Positions 8,813 to 17,033 of a stretch of DNA of 64,000 bases are shown one piece after another. The DNA lies in NCBI RefSeq assembly GCF_020880815.1, contig NZ_JAJITD010000014.1, forward strand, positions 62,001 to 126,000, read 5' to 3'. Each line of letters begins with the position of its first letter. The stretch's first letter is position 1. The notes under the pieces were generated by a model. That model saw nothing but the letters and a program-made list of their open reading frames with translations, was not told the origin of the DNA and ran no database searches. The translations under genes and the position numbers were made by a program. This DNA is from Paraburkholderia sejongensis (GTDB lineage: Bacteria; Pseudomonadota; Gammaproteobacteria; Burkholderiales; Burkholderiaceae).

Positions 8813-9733
8813 TTAGCCCGGGATCAATTCGCTGGCGCTGGACTTGTCGGCCCATTCGCTGTCGCGCTCGCTGAGCATCAGCCACGCGCTGCGCGCTTCC
8901 GCGATCAATTGCGCATCGGTTAGCGTTGCCGACGAAACCCGCTTCAGAATAGTGTCGAGCGTGCCGGCCATCCGCTCGTGTTGTTCGGCCAGACCGCTGA
9001 TATCGAGGAATGCATTGATGCCGTGAATACCGCCCAGCAGTGCGGGCAGGAAGGCGGTCCCGAGAATCAGCCACGGATGGTGACCGATCAGCTCCAGCTC
9101 CGACAGCAAGAGCCCGATCGCGCAACCCAATGCGACGAAAAACACCAGCCAGCTCAGACGTTTCGCACCTTGTTCGATGAGTTCGCAATCGTGGTGCTTT
9201 TTGCGGTTGTAAGCCACCTGTTGCTCGAGATCGATCCGGATGCGCTCGTGAAGCTGCTGTCTGACGGCGGCACCGTCGACAGCGCCGTGTTTCAACGTGG
9301 CTTCGAATTCGAGCAGCAGACGCTGTAAAGGCCGATAGCGAAGCGCCTCGGCCGCGCGCCGGGCAGCGATCCAGCGCTGTTTCGCGCCATTGGGCCCGCT
9401 CACGCGCAGGATCAGCACCAGCGTCGCGATCATCATCGCGACCTTCAGCGCGCCCATCGTTTGCAGCGTATGGGCGTCCTCGATCTGCAACGCGACCGGC
9501 GCGATCGCGCAGAAGATCACCGCGATGCCGAGATAGCCGATCAGGATGCCCGCGCCCCGGTATCGTCGCCCCCATTTGTCGGCCTGCCGGTCGAGGTACT
9601 CGAAGTCGCCGGCATCGGCGATGCGAGCTGGCGCGGCAGCGTGGCGCCTGATATGAAACATGCGGCCAACCAGAGCCAACGTCTTCAGGTGTAACGAATG
9701 CAGATCTGGAAAGCGGGAATGGAGAAGCTTCAT
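8813..9733 (-). CDS. SLATT-like four-helix membrane protein
   Basis: Membrane protein of 306 residues with four predicted helices at about 60-82, 93-112, 194-212 and 220-238. After the second helix comes RWIAARRAAEALRYRPLQ, matching the W-x3-R-x2-AE-x-LR signature of the SLATT/DUF4231-like membrane domains, which are predicted pore-forming effectors and often follow TRPM-like SLOG sensors. No SLOG domain is present here, so sensing would fall to the STAND protein. A soluble tail of about 55 residues follows the last helix. ATG 9733 is used; ATG 9661 is an alternative and neither has a strong ribosome binding site. It is the first gene of the island and is divergent from the 10006 oxidoreductase. 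The 9734-10005 gap must hold both promoters, but I cannot place them with confidence. Confidence 0.65.
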   Translation of the reverse strand: MKLLHSRFPDLHSLHLKTLALVGRMFHIRRHAAAPARIADAGDFEYLDRQADKWGRRYRGAGILIGYLGIAVIFCAIAPVALQIEDAHTLQTMGALKVAMMIATLVLILRVSGPNGAKQRWIAARRAAEALRYRPLQRLLLEFEATLKHGAVDGAAVRQQLHERIRIDLEQQVAYNRKKHHDCELIEQGAKRLSWLVFFVALGCAIGLLLSELELIGHHPWLILGTAFLPALLGGIHGINAFLDISGLAEQHERMAGTLDTILKRVSSATLTDAQLIAEARSAWLMLSERDSEWADKSSASELIPG

Positions 9734-10005
9734 GGAGAGGGTGCGGTGAGAAATCCGGCGGTTGCCCTGGCAGCGATCCTCTTTTTAACGGTTTAGCTTT
9801 CGGAAACTTTAGGGGACGCTTACGACATAGCGGATTGACCCGCCGCACGATGCGGATTACCCGCGTGAAGCGCGGCGGCCGAGTGTAAACTGAGCGCCTT
9901 TCCCAAATGCGCGGACTCGCCGATTTGCCTTATTCGCCGATTAGCCGGTTCTCGCGAATGCTCAGGCCGTTCGACCGCTGGGATACTCGATCGAAAAGGA
10001 ATCGC

Positions 10006-11019
10006 ATGGCAAAGAACGAAATCGTCTGGGGTATCCTGGGCGCCGCAAAGATCAACGACAAAGTTGTCGTGCCGATGCACCACGCGCCCAAATGCCGGGT
10101 AAAAGGCATTGCTTCGCGCTCCGCCGACAAGGCGCGCGAAGCCGCGGCGAAATACGGTCTGGCGGTTGCGTACGACAGTTACGAAGCACTGCTGGCGGAC
10201 CCGGAAATCGACGCGGTCTATATTCCGCTGCCCAATCACGTCCACGTCGAATGGACGATCCGCGCCGTCGAGGCCGGCAAGCACGTACTGTGTGAAAAGC
10301 CGCTCGGTCTGAACGCTGACGAGATCGAGCAACTGATCGCCGCGCGCGACCGTACCGGCCGCTACATTCAGGAAGCGTTCATGGTCCGCACGCACCCGCA
10401 ATGGCTGCAGGTGCGCAGCCTGATCGACGACGGTGCGATCGGCCAGTTGCGGGCCGTGACCGGTGCGTTCACCTATCACAACACGAACGCGGACAACATC
10501 CGCAACCGCCCGGAATTCGGCGGCGGCGGTCTGCTCGACATCGGCTGTTATCCGATTACGACGTCGCGTTTCGCGCTGCGCCGCGAGCCCGCGCGAGTGG
10601 TCGCGCTGATCGATGAAGATCCGGTATTCAAGGTGGACCGGCTCGGTTCGGTGCTGATGGATTTCGACGGCGTGCAGGCGAGTTTCTTTTATTCGACGCA
10701 GACGCAGCCATACCAGCGGATGCAGTTCCACGGCGACAAAGGACGGATCGAAGTCGAAATTCCGTTCAATGCGCCGAACGATCGGCCGACTCGTTTGTTG
10801 CTGAGCGAGCGTGGCGACGACGGTGTCGTGACCGAACGCTGGCTGGAAATTCCTGCCTGCGATCAGTACGGGGTGGCGGCCGCGACGTTCGCCGACGCGA
10901 TCCTCAGCGGTACGCCGCAGGCTAATTCGCTCGAGGACGCGCGCGCGAATATGCGGGTGATCGACGCGGTGTTCCGCTCGGGCCGCTCGGGCGAGTGGGA
11001 AAAAATCACGGACAAGTAA
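10006..11019 (+). CDS. Gfo/Idh/MocA family NAD(P)-dependent oxidoreductase
   Basis: Protein of 337 residues with an N-terminal Rossmann fold starting IVWGILGAAKIND and the family motif AGKHVLCEKPLGLN at about residues 90-105, where the EKP lysine is catalytic. The C-terminal alpha/beta domain has GGGLLDIGCYPITTSRF, also typical (D-x-GxY in this group). The start ATG 10006 has AAAAGGA six bases upstream; the frame extends back to 9907 without support. Members oxidise or reduce sugars, inositols or trans-dihydrodiols using NAD(P). The nearest known types are the glucose-fructose oxidoreductase/dihydrodiol dehydrogenase group. It is a single-gene unit facing the aromatic operon, and its role there is not evident. 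Confidence 0.88.
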   Translation: MAKNEIVWGILGAAKINDKVVVPMHHAPKCRVKGIASRSADKAREAAAKYGLAVAYDSYEALLADPEIDAVYIPLPNHVHVEWTIRAVEAGKHVLCEKPLGLNADEIEQLIAARDRTGRYIQEAFMVRTHPQWLQVRSLIDDGAIGQLRAVTGAFTYHNTNADNIRNRPEFGGGGLLDIGCYPITTSRFALRREPARVVALIDEDPVFKVDRLGSVLMDFDGVQASFFYSTQTQPYQRMQFHGDKGRIEVEIPFNAPNDRPTRLLLSERGDDGVVTERWLEIPACDQYGVAAATFADAILSGTPQANSLEDARANMRVIDAVFRSGRSGEWEKITDK

Positions 11020-11023
11020 GCGC

Positions 11024-11056
11024 AAAAAAACCGGCGCGGCCATCAAGCCGCGCCGG
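11024..11056 (-). terminator. Rho-independent terminator of the minus-strand operon
   Basis: The stem CCGGCGCGGC / GCCGCGCCGG (11031-11040 and 11047-11056) with loop CATCAA is preceded by seven A residues on the plus strand (11024-11030). Read on the minus strand this is a 10-bp hairpin followed by seven T residues, a complete intrinsic terminator 40 bases past the dehydrogenase stop at 11096. On the plus strand it follows the 10006 gene and can also stall polymerase there. Confidence 0.9.
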
Positions 11057-11095
11057 CCAACGGAAGCGCTGGGAGCCCGCTTCCACGCCTTCACC

Positions 11096-12433
11096 TCAAG
11101 CAAGCGTTGGCAGATCGGCGAACTTCTTGCCTTCGCGCGCGAGCCGTTCGAGCAGCGGCGCCGGCTTCCACCAGTAGCCGTCCTGCGCATAAAAGCGCGA
11201 GATATCCCGATACACGTTATCGAGCCCGATCTGATCGGCGTAGTACATCGGGCCGCCGCGTTTGGCCGGAAAGCCGTAGCCGGTCACGTAGACGACGTCG
11301 ATATCGCTCGCGCGCAATGCGATGCGTTGTTCGAGCAGCTTCGCACCTTCGTTGATCATCCCGTACACGCAGCGTTTGATGATCTCCTCGCGTGAGATCG
11401 CGCGGCGCGTAATGCCCATGCGCGCCGACTCGTCGACGATGTACTGCTCGACTTCGGGGTCGCGGTGCGGGCTGCGGTCGCCGGCTTCGTAGCGATACCA
11501 GCCTTTGCCGCTTTTCTGGCCGAGCCGGCCCATCTCCACCAGCTTCATGATCAGATCGTTCCAGCGCCGGTCGGTCGGCCGCGTCGCCATCTGCGCCTTG
11601 CGAGTCTGATAGCCGACGTCGTTGCCGGCCATATCGTGCACCGCGAAAATCCCCATCGCGTAGCCGAAGTCCTTCAACGCGGCATCCACCTCATGCGGCA
11701 GCGCGCCGTCCTCGACGAGGAAATGCGCTTCACGGTTGTAATTGCGAAACAGCGCGTTGCCGATAAAGCCCGGATACACGAGCGAATAGACCGACACCTT
11801 GCCCATGCGCCGGCCCAGTTCCATCAGCGTGATCACCGCGTCGTCCGAAGTGAGGTCGGCGCGCACGACTTCGAGCAGACGCATCACGTGCGCGGGGCTG
11901 AAGAAGTGGGCGCCGACCACGTCCTGCGGGCGCTGCGTGACCGCGGCGATCTCGTTGATGTCGAGGCCCGACGTGTTGGTCGCGAGAATCGCGCCGGCTT
12001 TCGCGTACTGGTCCAGCTCGTCGAAAATCCGCTGTTTGAGGCCGAGATCCTCGAATACCGCTTCAATCACGATATCGGCTCTCGCGACATCGGCGAGCGC
12101 GGTCGAGCCGACGATCAGCGCGAGCCGCTGGTCGCGCGTGGCCGGATCGAGCTTGCCGCGTTTGATGCTCTGCTCGTAGTTGTCACGGATGCGCGCGAGG
12201 CCGCGTTGCAGGCCGGCGTCGTCGGCGTCGATCAATGTGACCGGGATGCCGGCGGCGGCGAGCGCCATCGCGATGCCGCCGCCCATCGTGCCGGCGCCGA
12301 TCACGGCGGCCCGTTCAATGCTGCGCGGCTGCACGCCGGGCGCCACCGGGATGTTGGCGGCGGCCCGTTCGGCGGCCTTCACGTGCGCGAGCGCGGCGGC
12401 TTCCTGCGGGTTCAGTTCTGCGGGGGCGTTCAT
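11096..12433 (-). CDS. 3-hydroxyacyl-CoA dehydrogenase
   Basis: NAD-dependent dehydrogenase of 445 residues for the third step of CoA-ester beta-oxidation. A leader of about 40 residues is followed by the Rossmann motif VIGAGTMGGGIAMALAAAG (about residues 44-62). The catalytic His lies in GAHFFSPAHVMRLLEVV, and the two C-terminal helical domains contain GFIGNALFRNYNREA and GYGFPAKRGGPMYYAD, the latter as in the dehydrogenase half of FadB-type fusion proteins. Here the hydratase is a separate gene immediately upstream (7 bases apart). It is the last gene of the 17.8 to 11.1 kb operon and is followed by a strong terminator. With the acyl-CoA dehydrogenases and thiolase of the divergent operon it completes a beta-oxidation set. 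Confidence 0.93.
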   Translation of the reverse strand: MNAPAELNPQEAAALAHVKAAERAAANIPVAPGVQPRSIERAAVIGAGTMGGGIAMALAAAGIPVTLIDADDAGLQRGLARIRDNYEQSIKRGKLDPATRDQRLALIVGSTALADVARADIVIEAVFEDLGLKQRIFDELDQYAKAGAILATNTSGLDINEIAAVTQRPQDVVGAHFFSPAHVMRLLEVVRADLTSDDAVITLMELGRRMGKVSVYSLVYPGFIGNALFRNYNREAHFLVEDGALPHEVDAALKDFGYAMGIFAVHDMAGNDVGYQTRKAQMATRPTDRRWNDLIMKLVEMGRLGQKSGKGWYRYEAGDRSPHRDPEVEQYIVDESARMGITRRAISREEIIKRCVYGMINEGAKLLEQRIALRASDIDVVYVTGYGFPAKRGGPMYYADQIGLDNVYRDISRFYAQDGYWWKPAPLLERLAREGKKFADLPTLA

Positions 12434-12440
12434 GCGTTGA

Positions 12441-13223
12441 TTACTCCGGCTTGACGAGCCTGGCGTTGCCGTCCACGAAATGTTGCAGACGCGCGGAGGT
12501 TTCGGGAGAGCGCATCATGTTCGAGCTCATGTACTCGAGGAACAGACCGTCCTCGTGCGACAGATCGTTCACGCGCGGCAGCAGGTTGGTGATGCGCCAG
12601 TTGGTGTCGGGCACGTTCTGCGCGATCTTCGCGGCGAGTTCGCGCGCTTTCGCGAGCGCGCCGCCCGGCTCGGTCAGGTACGTGATGATGTGTTCGCGCT
12701 GGCCTTCCTCGGCGGTGAGCAGGCGGCCGGTCAGCATCATGTCGGCCATCATCGTGTAGCCGACCACGCGCTGGATGCGCACGGTGCCGCCGCCGCCGAC
12801 GAAAATCCCGCGCTGTCCCTCGGGCAGGCCGAAGAAGCAGGTCTGGTCGCCGACCCGCACGTGCGCGGCGGTCGCCAGTTCGAGACCGCCGCCCACTACC
12901 GCGCCGTGCAGCGCGGCGACGAACGGAATCGGCCCGCGCGCGATGATGTCGAACACCTCGTGCCACGAGTGGCGGCGGCGTTTTTTCGGCGGCGCGCTCT
13001 GGCCGCTTGCGCGCGCCAGTGCCTCGCGCAGATCGAGGCCGGCCGAGAAGTTGCCGCCGTGACCGAACAGCACCGCGCACATCGCTTCGTCGCCGGCGCG
13101 ATTGACCGCGTCGCGCAGTTGCGCGATCACCTCTTCGTTGATCGCGTTGCGCTTGTCGGGACGATTCAGCCCGATCAGCGCGACCGCGCCGTCGAGTTCA
13201 TAGGTAACCAGTGTTTCGCTCAT
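12441..13223 (-). CDS. Enoyl-CoA hydratase/isomerase family protein
   Basis: Crotonase-fold enzyme of 260 residues. The two oxyanion-hole regions are visible: GHGGNFSAGLDLRE (about residues 49-62) and AALHGAVVGGGLELATAAH (about 102-120). The following segment EGQRGIFVGGGGTVRIQR corresponds to the catalytic loop; the usual Glu pair is not both evident, so isomerase, hydrolase or retro-Claisen activity is possible. An insert rich in Lys/Arg (PPKKRRRHSWHEV) lies at about 75-87. GGAG lies nine bases before the ATG. It is separated by seven bases from the dehydrogenase gene and probably supplies its hydroxyacyl-CoA substrate. Confidence 0.9.
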   Translation of the reverse strand: MSETLVTYELDGAVALIGLNRPDKRNAINEEVIAQLRDAVNRAGDEAMCAVLFGHGGNFSAGLDLREALARASGQSAPPKKRRRHSWHEVFDIIARGPIPFVAALHGAVVGGGLELATAAHVRVGDQTCFFGLPEGQRGIFVGGGGTVRIQRVVGYTMMADMMLTGRLLTAEEGQREHIITYLTEPGGALAKARELAAKIAQNVPDTNWRITNLLPRVNDLSHEDGLFLEYMSSNMMRSPETSARLQHFVDGNARLVKPE

Positions 13224-13291
13224 ACGGCGCTCCGTTGGAATCAGGTCTTGTGAGAGTGTTTAGCGGCGCGGGGCCGCGCTTATAGATGGAG

Positions 13292-14275
13292 CTATAGATC
13301 GAGCACCAGCCGTGCGCCGCGGCAGCGCGATACGCACACCTGCATCGTTTTGCCGGCCGCCTTGTCCGCGTCGGAAAGATAGGTATCCCGATGGTCGATC
13401 TCGCCCGCGCAGACGGCGGTCGAGCACAGCCCGCAGTAGCCGGCGCGGCAGTCGTACATCACGTCGGTGCCGTGTTCCAGCAGCGTGTCGAGCAGCGATT
13501 TGTCGGCCGCGACCGTCAGCACCTTGCCCGACGTTTTCAGTTCGACTTCGAACGGCTGATCGCCTGCCAGCGGCGCGATTTCGGTAAAGAGTTCGTAGTG
13601 CAGATCGCAGTCGTGCCAGCCGCGCGCGTGGGCCGCGCTCAGTACCGCGTCGATCATGCCGGCCGGCCCGCACACGTAAATAGGTTGATTGAGTTCGCAG
13701 CCGGCGAGCAGCGCGTCGATCGACAGCCGGCTTGCGGGATCGTCGTCCGCGTGCAGCACGAGCCGCTCGCCCGCGAACGCGCGCAATTCGTCGACGAACG
13801 GCAGCGCGTCGCGCGTGCGGCCGCTGAAGTGCAGCGTGTAGTCGCGCTGCTGCGCGTGCAGTTCGGCCGCCATCGCCGCCATCGGCGTGATGCCGATTCC
13901 GCCGGCGATCAGCAGCACCGCCGGCGGCGCGGCGAGCGGAAAGTGATTGAGCGGCGCGCGCACGGTCAGCGTGTCGCCGGCCCGCAGCGTATGCATGTGC
14001 CGCGAACCGCCGCGGCCGTCGTCCTCGCGCCGTACGCCGAGCCGATACGCGCGCACGCCGGCGCGCGTATCGAGACCCGGTTCGAGGTTGATCAACGAGT
14101 ACGAACGCCACTGCGGGGCGGCGCCGTCGCCGCCGGGGATTTCGACCTGCAGATGCGCGCCGGGCGCGTAGCCGGGCAGCAGCGCGCCGTCCGCGGCTTC
14201 GAGCGTGAAGGACTTGATCAGCGAGGTCGGCGCATCGACGGCAACCACGCGCAGTTCGAGAGTAGCAGCGAGCAT
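13292..14275 (-). CDS. VanB-type oxygenase reductase (FNR domain plus 2Fe-2S ferredoxin)
   Basis: Electron-transfer component of 327 residues for the adjacent Rieske oxygenase. The N-terminal flavin-binding barrel has WRSYSLIN (about residues 56-63), and the NAD-binding domain has LLIAGGIGITPMAAMAAELHA. The C-terminal plant-type ferredoxin domain carries CRAGYCGLC with a distal Cys in VCVSRC, the four ligands of a 2Fe-2S cluster. This order (FMN, NAD, ferredoxin) is that of class IA phthalate/vanillate oxygenase reductases. It lies 19 bases downstream of the oxygenase gene. No separate ferredoxin is present, which fits a two-component oxygenase system. Confidence 0.93.
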   Translation of the reverse strand: MLAATLELRVVAVDAPTSLIKSFTLEAADGALLPGYAPGAHLQVEIPGGDGAAPQWRSYSLINLEPGLDTRAGVRAYRLGVRREDDGRGGSRHMHTLRAGDTLTVRAPLNHFPLAAPPAVLLIAGGIGITPMAAMAAELHAQQRDYTLHFSGRTRDALPFVDELRAFAGERLVLHADDDPASRLSIDALLAGCELNQPIYVCGPAGMIDAVLSAAHARGWHDCDLHYELFTEIAPLAGDQPFEVELKTSGKVLTVAADKSLLDTLLEHGTDVMYDCRAGYCGLCSTAVCAGEIDHRDTYLSDADKAAGKTMQVCVSRCRGARLVLDL

Positions 14276-14294
14276 CGGAGTCGTTCCGTGAGAC

Positions 14295-15536
14295 TTAGCC
14301 GGCGGTGCGCGTCAGCACGCGCCAGTCGGTGCCGGCATCCACCACGCCGCCGACCGACACGGCCTGGGTGTAATCGAGTTCGGGGCTGTCGGCGAGCGTC
14401 GGCGTCTTGCCCGCGAGGAATTCGCGCGCCGCCTTCAGCAACTGCGCGCGCACCCGCAGCACCGCGCCGTCGGCCGAGCACAACTGCTCCTGGGTGCGGT
14501 CGTAGATCGGCCCCTGGCCCAGGAACATCGCGAAGTCTTCGGTGCCCAGGTGCTGGTAAAAGCCGGTCGCGTGACCGCGCTTCATCAGATCGCGGTTCTG
14601 GCCGAAGCTCTGTTCGCGTGGACCGGGCGGCAGCGGCGGGAAATTCCATACGTCGGGCGTGGCCGACATGATCGTCATGCCGAGCGGCCGGTGCGGGTTG
14701 TACTGGATGAACCACGCGCGGTGCGTGACGTCGTCGACCGGGGTCGACAGGAACACCGTGGTCGGACCTTTCGCGTCGGGCGGGCAGATGATCCCGTACC
14801 ACGGCATCACGAAGTTGTTCACGCGCGCGTAGACCTTGCCGTCCGGCGTATCGCGCAGCGCCGCATAGCGATAGCCGTACGGCCGGTCCTCGAATTCGAA
14901 GCGCGGCGCGAGCGCCTTGCTCATCAGCATCCGTTCGTTGCCGCCGCCCGCGGTGATCTGCGTGGTCGACTCGTGCAGCACGCCGACGTGCGACGAATCC
15001 ATCGACGCCTCGACCGCCTGCACCCAGTTGGTCGGCACTTCGACGCTGGTCACCGAACGGTGCTCGGGCGGCAGGTCCATGAACGGCAGCTCCGGAAAAC
15101 GCGGCGCGGTTTCGCCCTTGCCGAGCCACACCCACACCACGCCGCCGCGTTCCTGCACGCGATACTCGCTGGTCTTCACGCGCTTGCAGAACTGCGCCTG
15201 ATCGCCGACCTGATTGGGCGCCTCGATCACCGCGCCGCTCGCATCGACTTTCCAGCCGTGAAAGATGCAGCGCAAACCGTTGTGCTCGTTGCGCGCCATC
15301 ATCAGCGACGTGCGGCGATGCGGGCACAGTTCGTCGACGAGGCCGACATGGCCGTCGGTCGCGCGAAACGCGACGTAATTGGTGCCGAGCAGCCGCACCA
15401 GCACCGGCGCGCCGTCCGCTTCGAGTTTGGCCGACGGCACGGCCGGAATCCAGTAATGCTGACGAATCATCTCGCCCATCGGCGCGCCGTTCTCGACGCG
15501 GGTGAGCAGTTCGTTGTCTTCGCGGCTCATCGCCAT
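14295..15536 (-). CDS. Rieske non-heme iron oxygenase, phthalate-4,5-dioxygenase-like
   Basis: Terminal oxygenase of 413 residues. The Rieske cluster ligands are Cys71-x-His73 (LCPHRRTS) and Cys90-x2-His93 (CIFHGWKVD). The catalytic iron site is MDSSHVGVLHE, the D-x2-H-x4-H motif of the phthalate-dioxygenase/LigX-type group. Such alpha-only oxygenases hydroxylate or O-demethylate aromatic acids with electrons from a VanB-type reductase, which is the next gene. The start ATG 15536 has GAGGAG at proper distance; ATG 15530 is an in-frame alternative. Product of the reaction is expected to be a catechol-like diol for the class III dioxygenase encoded at 25.6 kb. The exact substrate is unknown. 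Confidence 0.93.
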   Translation of the reverse strand: MAMSREDNELLTRVENGAPMGEMIRQHYWIPAVPSAKLEADGAPVLVRLLGTNYVAFRATDGHVGLVDELCPHRRTSLMMARNEHNGLRCIFHGWKVDASGAVIEAPNQVGDQAQFCKRVKTSEYRVQERGGVVWVWLGKGETAPRFPELPFMDLPPEHRSVTSVEVPTNWVQAVEASMDSSHVGVLHESTTQITAGGGNERMLMSKALAPRFEFEDRPYGYRYAALRDTPDGKVYARVNNFVMPWYGIICPPDAKGPTTVFLSTPVDDVTHRAWFIQYNPHRPLGMTIMSATPDVWNFPPLPPGPREQSFGQNRDLMKRGHATGFYQHLGTEDFAMFLGQGPIYDRTQEQLCSADGAVLRVRAQLLKAAREFLAGKTPTLADSPELDYTQAVSVGGVVDAGTDWRVLTRTAG

Positions 15537-15568
15537 GACCAGTTCTCCTCGCGCGGCGCGCTAGCGCG

Positions 15569-16570
15569 TCACGCCTTGTAGTTGCGGAATGCACGCGTAT
15601 AGACGCGTGTGCAATTGCATTCGAAGATGTTCTTGCGCTGTTCTTCGCTCAGCCATTCGATGCTTTCGATCACCGGCTTCATGTCGTCGTAGTCGCGGCC
15701 CGAGACCGGATCGCGCGCGCTGCCGGTGCCGGGTTTTTCGGTGCCGAACATCACGTTGTCGGTGCCGGCCACTTTCAGCAGTAGCTCGATCGAATCCTTC
15801 GAGTAGTTGCAGGTGTCGAAATAGAGCTTTTTCAGCTGTTGGTCGAACGTTTGCGCGTCGTTGCGGCGCACCGCCCATGAGCGGAAGCGGCCCATCTGAT
15901 ACGGAATCGCGCCGCCGCCGTGCGCGACGATGATCTTCAGGCCCGGGAATTTCTCGAACACCTGCGATTGCAGCAGCGAAATCACCGCGATGTTCTCTTC
16001 GTTGATGAACTTCAGCGTGTACGACTCGCGCGGATTGCAACTGCCGGCCGAGTGAATCAGCGCCGGCACGTCGAGTTCGGTCATCGCTTCATACAGCGGA
16101 TACCAGAACGGATCGCCCAGGCCCGCCGGCGCCGGGCCTTCGCCTTCGGTCGGATCGGGGTTCAGCAGCGTGCCGACGAAACCCAGCTCGTTCACGCAGC
16201 GCTTCAGTTCGGCGACGCACTTGTCGGCCGGCGACTCGTTCATGAATTGCGGTAGCCCGGCGACGCCGCGGAAGCGGTCCGGGAACATGTCGACGAAGCG
16301 CTTGATCAGGTCGTTGCAGTGGCGCGTCCACAGTTCGGTCACGCGAGCCGGCTTGACCGAATGCATCTGCAAATACGGGCGCGGCGAGATGAACTGCACG
16401 TCGGTGCCGACCGAATCCATGCTGCGCACCAGTTCTTCGGCCTGCTTGCGGACCGCTTCGTCCGGGATGTTCGGCGTGGTCGACGGATTGGCGCGGCCGC
16501 CGACCAGTTCAGCCATGTAGCGGAAGCTTTGCGGGGGCATGACGACGTGGGCGTGGGAGTCGATGATCAT
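15569..16570 (-). CDS. Amidohydrolase family protein, LigJ-like (4-oxalomesaconate hydratase type)
   Basis: Metal-dependent TIM-barrel protein of 333 residues. Metal and active-site residues are seen in MIIDSHAHV (H-x-H), in ALIHSAGSCNP, and in IIVAHGGGAIPYQMGRF, with FGTEKPG near residue 275. Several long segments recall LigJ of the protocatechuate 4,5-cleavage pathway: CVNELGFVGTLLNPDP, DPFWYPLYEAM and the DDMKPVIESIEWLSEEQRKNIFE ending. LigJ hydrates 4-oxalomesaconate to 4-carboxy-4-hydroxy-2-oxoadipate. The presence of a class III dioxygenase and CHA-aldolase-like genes across the divergent promoter supports this. A decarboxylase of the ACMSD superfamily is the main alternative. AAAGG precedes the ATG. 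Confidence 0.82.
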   Translation of the reverse strand: MIIDSHAHVVMPPQSFRYMAELVGGRANPSTTPNIPDEAVRKQAEELVRSMDSVGTDVQFISPRPYLQMHSVKPARVTELWTRHCNDLIKRFVDMFPDRFRGVAGLPQFMNESPADKCVAELKRCVNELGFVGTLLNPDPTEGEGPAPAGLGDPFWYPLYEAMTELDVPALIHSAGSCNPRESYTLKFINEENIAVISLLQSQVFEKFPGLKIIVAHGGGAIPYQMGRFRSWAVRRNDAQTFDQQLKKLYFDTCNYSKDSIELLLKVAGTDNVMFGTEKPGTGSARDPVSGRDYDDMKPVIESIEWLSEEQRKNIFECNCTRVYTRAFRNYKA

Positions 16571-16625
16571 GATTGAGCCTTTGCTTTCGTTTCGAGGTGT
16601 TCAGTAGAACTACGGGGGGCGGTGC

Positions 16626-17003
16626 TCAGGCGATCACCGCGATGGTTTCGAGCTGGATCGCCATGCCGTGCTGCAAGTCCTGCACGGTCACGTGCCGAGC
16701 CGGCCGGCGCGCGGGATCCGGCCAGAACGCGAGCCAGTGCGAATTGAGGTACTCGCGCACCGAGTCGTCCTTCACGTGGATCGCGAGCTTCACCACGTGA
16801 TCGAGCGTCGCGCCGCCGGCGGCGAGGAAGCGTTGCAGGTTCTCGAATGCGAGCCGGACCTGCTCGGCCGGCGTCGCCGCCAGCTGGCCGGTGGCCGGAT
16901 CCTTGCCGGCCAGCGCCGACGAACACAGCAGATTGCCCATCCGCGCGCCGACCGGGATCGGGACCTTGTGCGCGAGACCGGGGACGTCGATGGATTCAGG
17001 CAT
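16626..17003 (-). CDS. RidA/YjgF/YER057c family protein
   Basis: Small protein of 125 residues with the RidA fold: PVGARMGNLLCSSALAGKDP near the N-terminus, LAFENLQRFLAAGGATLDHVVKLAIHV in the middle and the C-terminal RRPARHVTVQDL, where the Arg binds the carboxylate of enamine/imine substrates in active members. Family members deaminate reactive imines or, inside catabolic operons, act on operon-specific enol or imine intermediates. GGAGA lies seven bases before the ATG. It is the second gene of the operon, between the GntR gene and the LigJ-like gene. A tautomerase or hydrolase role in ring-cleavage product processing is possible. Confidence 0.9.
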   Translation of the reverse strand: MPESIDVPGLAHKVPIPVGARMGNLLCSSALAGKDPATGQLAATPAEQVRLAFENLQRFLAAGGATLDHVVKLAIHVKDDSVREYLNSHWLAFWPDPARRPARHVTVQDLQHGMAIQLETIAVIA

Positions 17004-17033
17004 GAGTTCTCCGTGGGAAAGCGTGAGCGCGGC

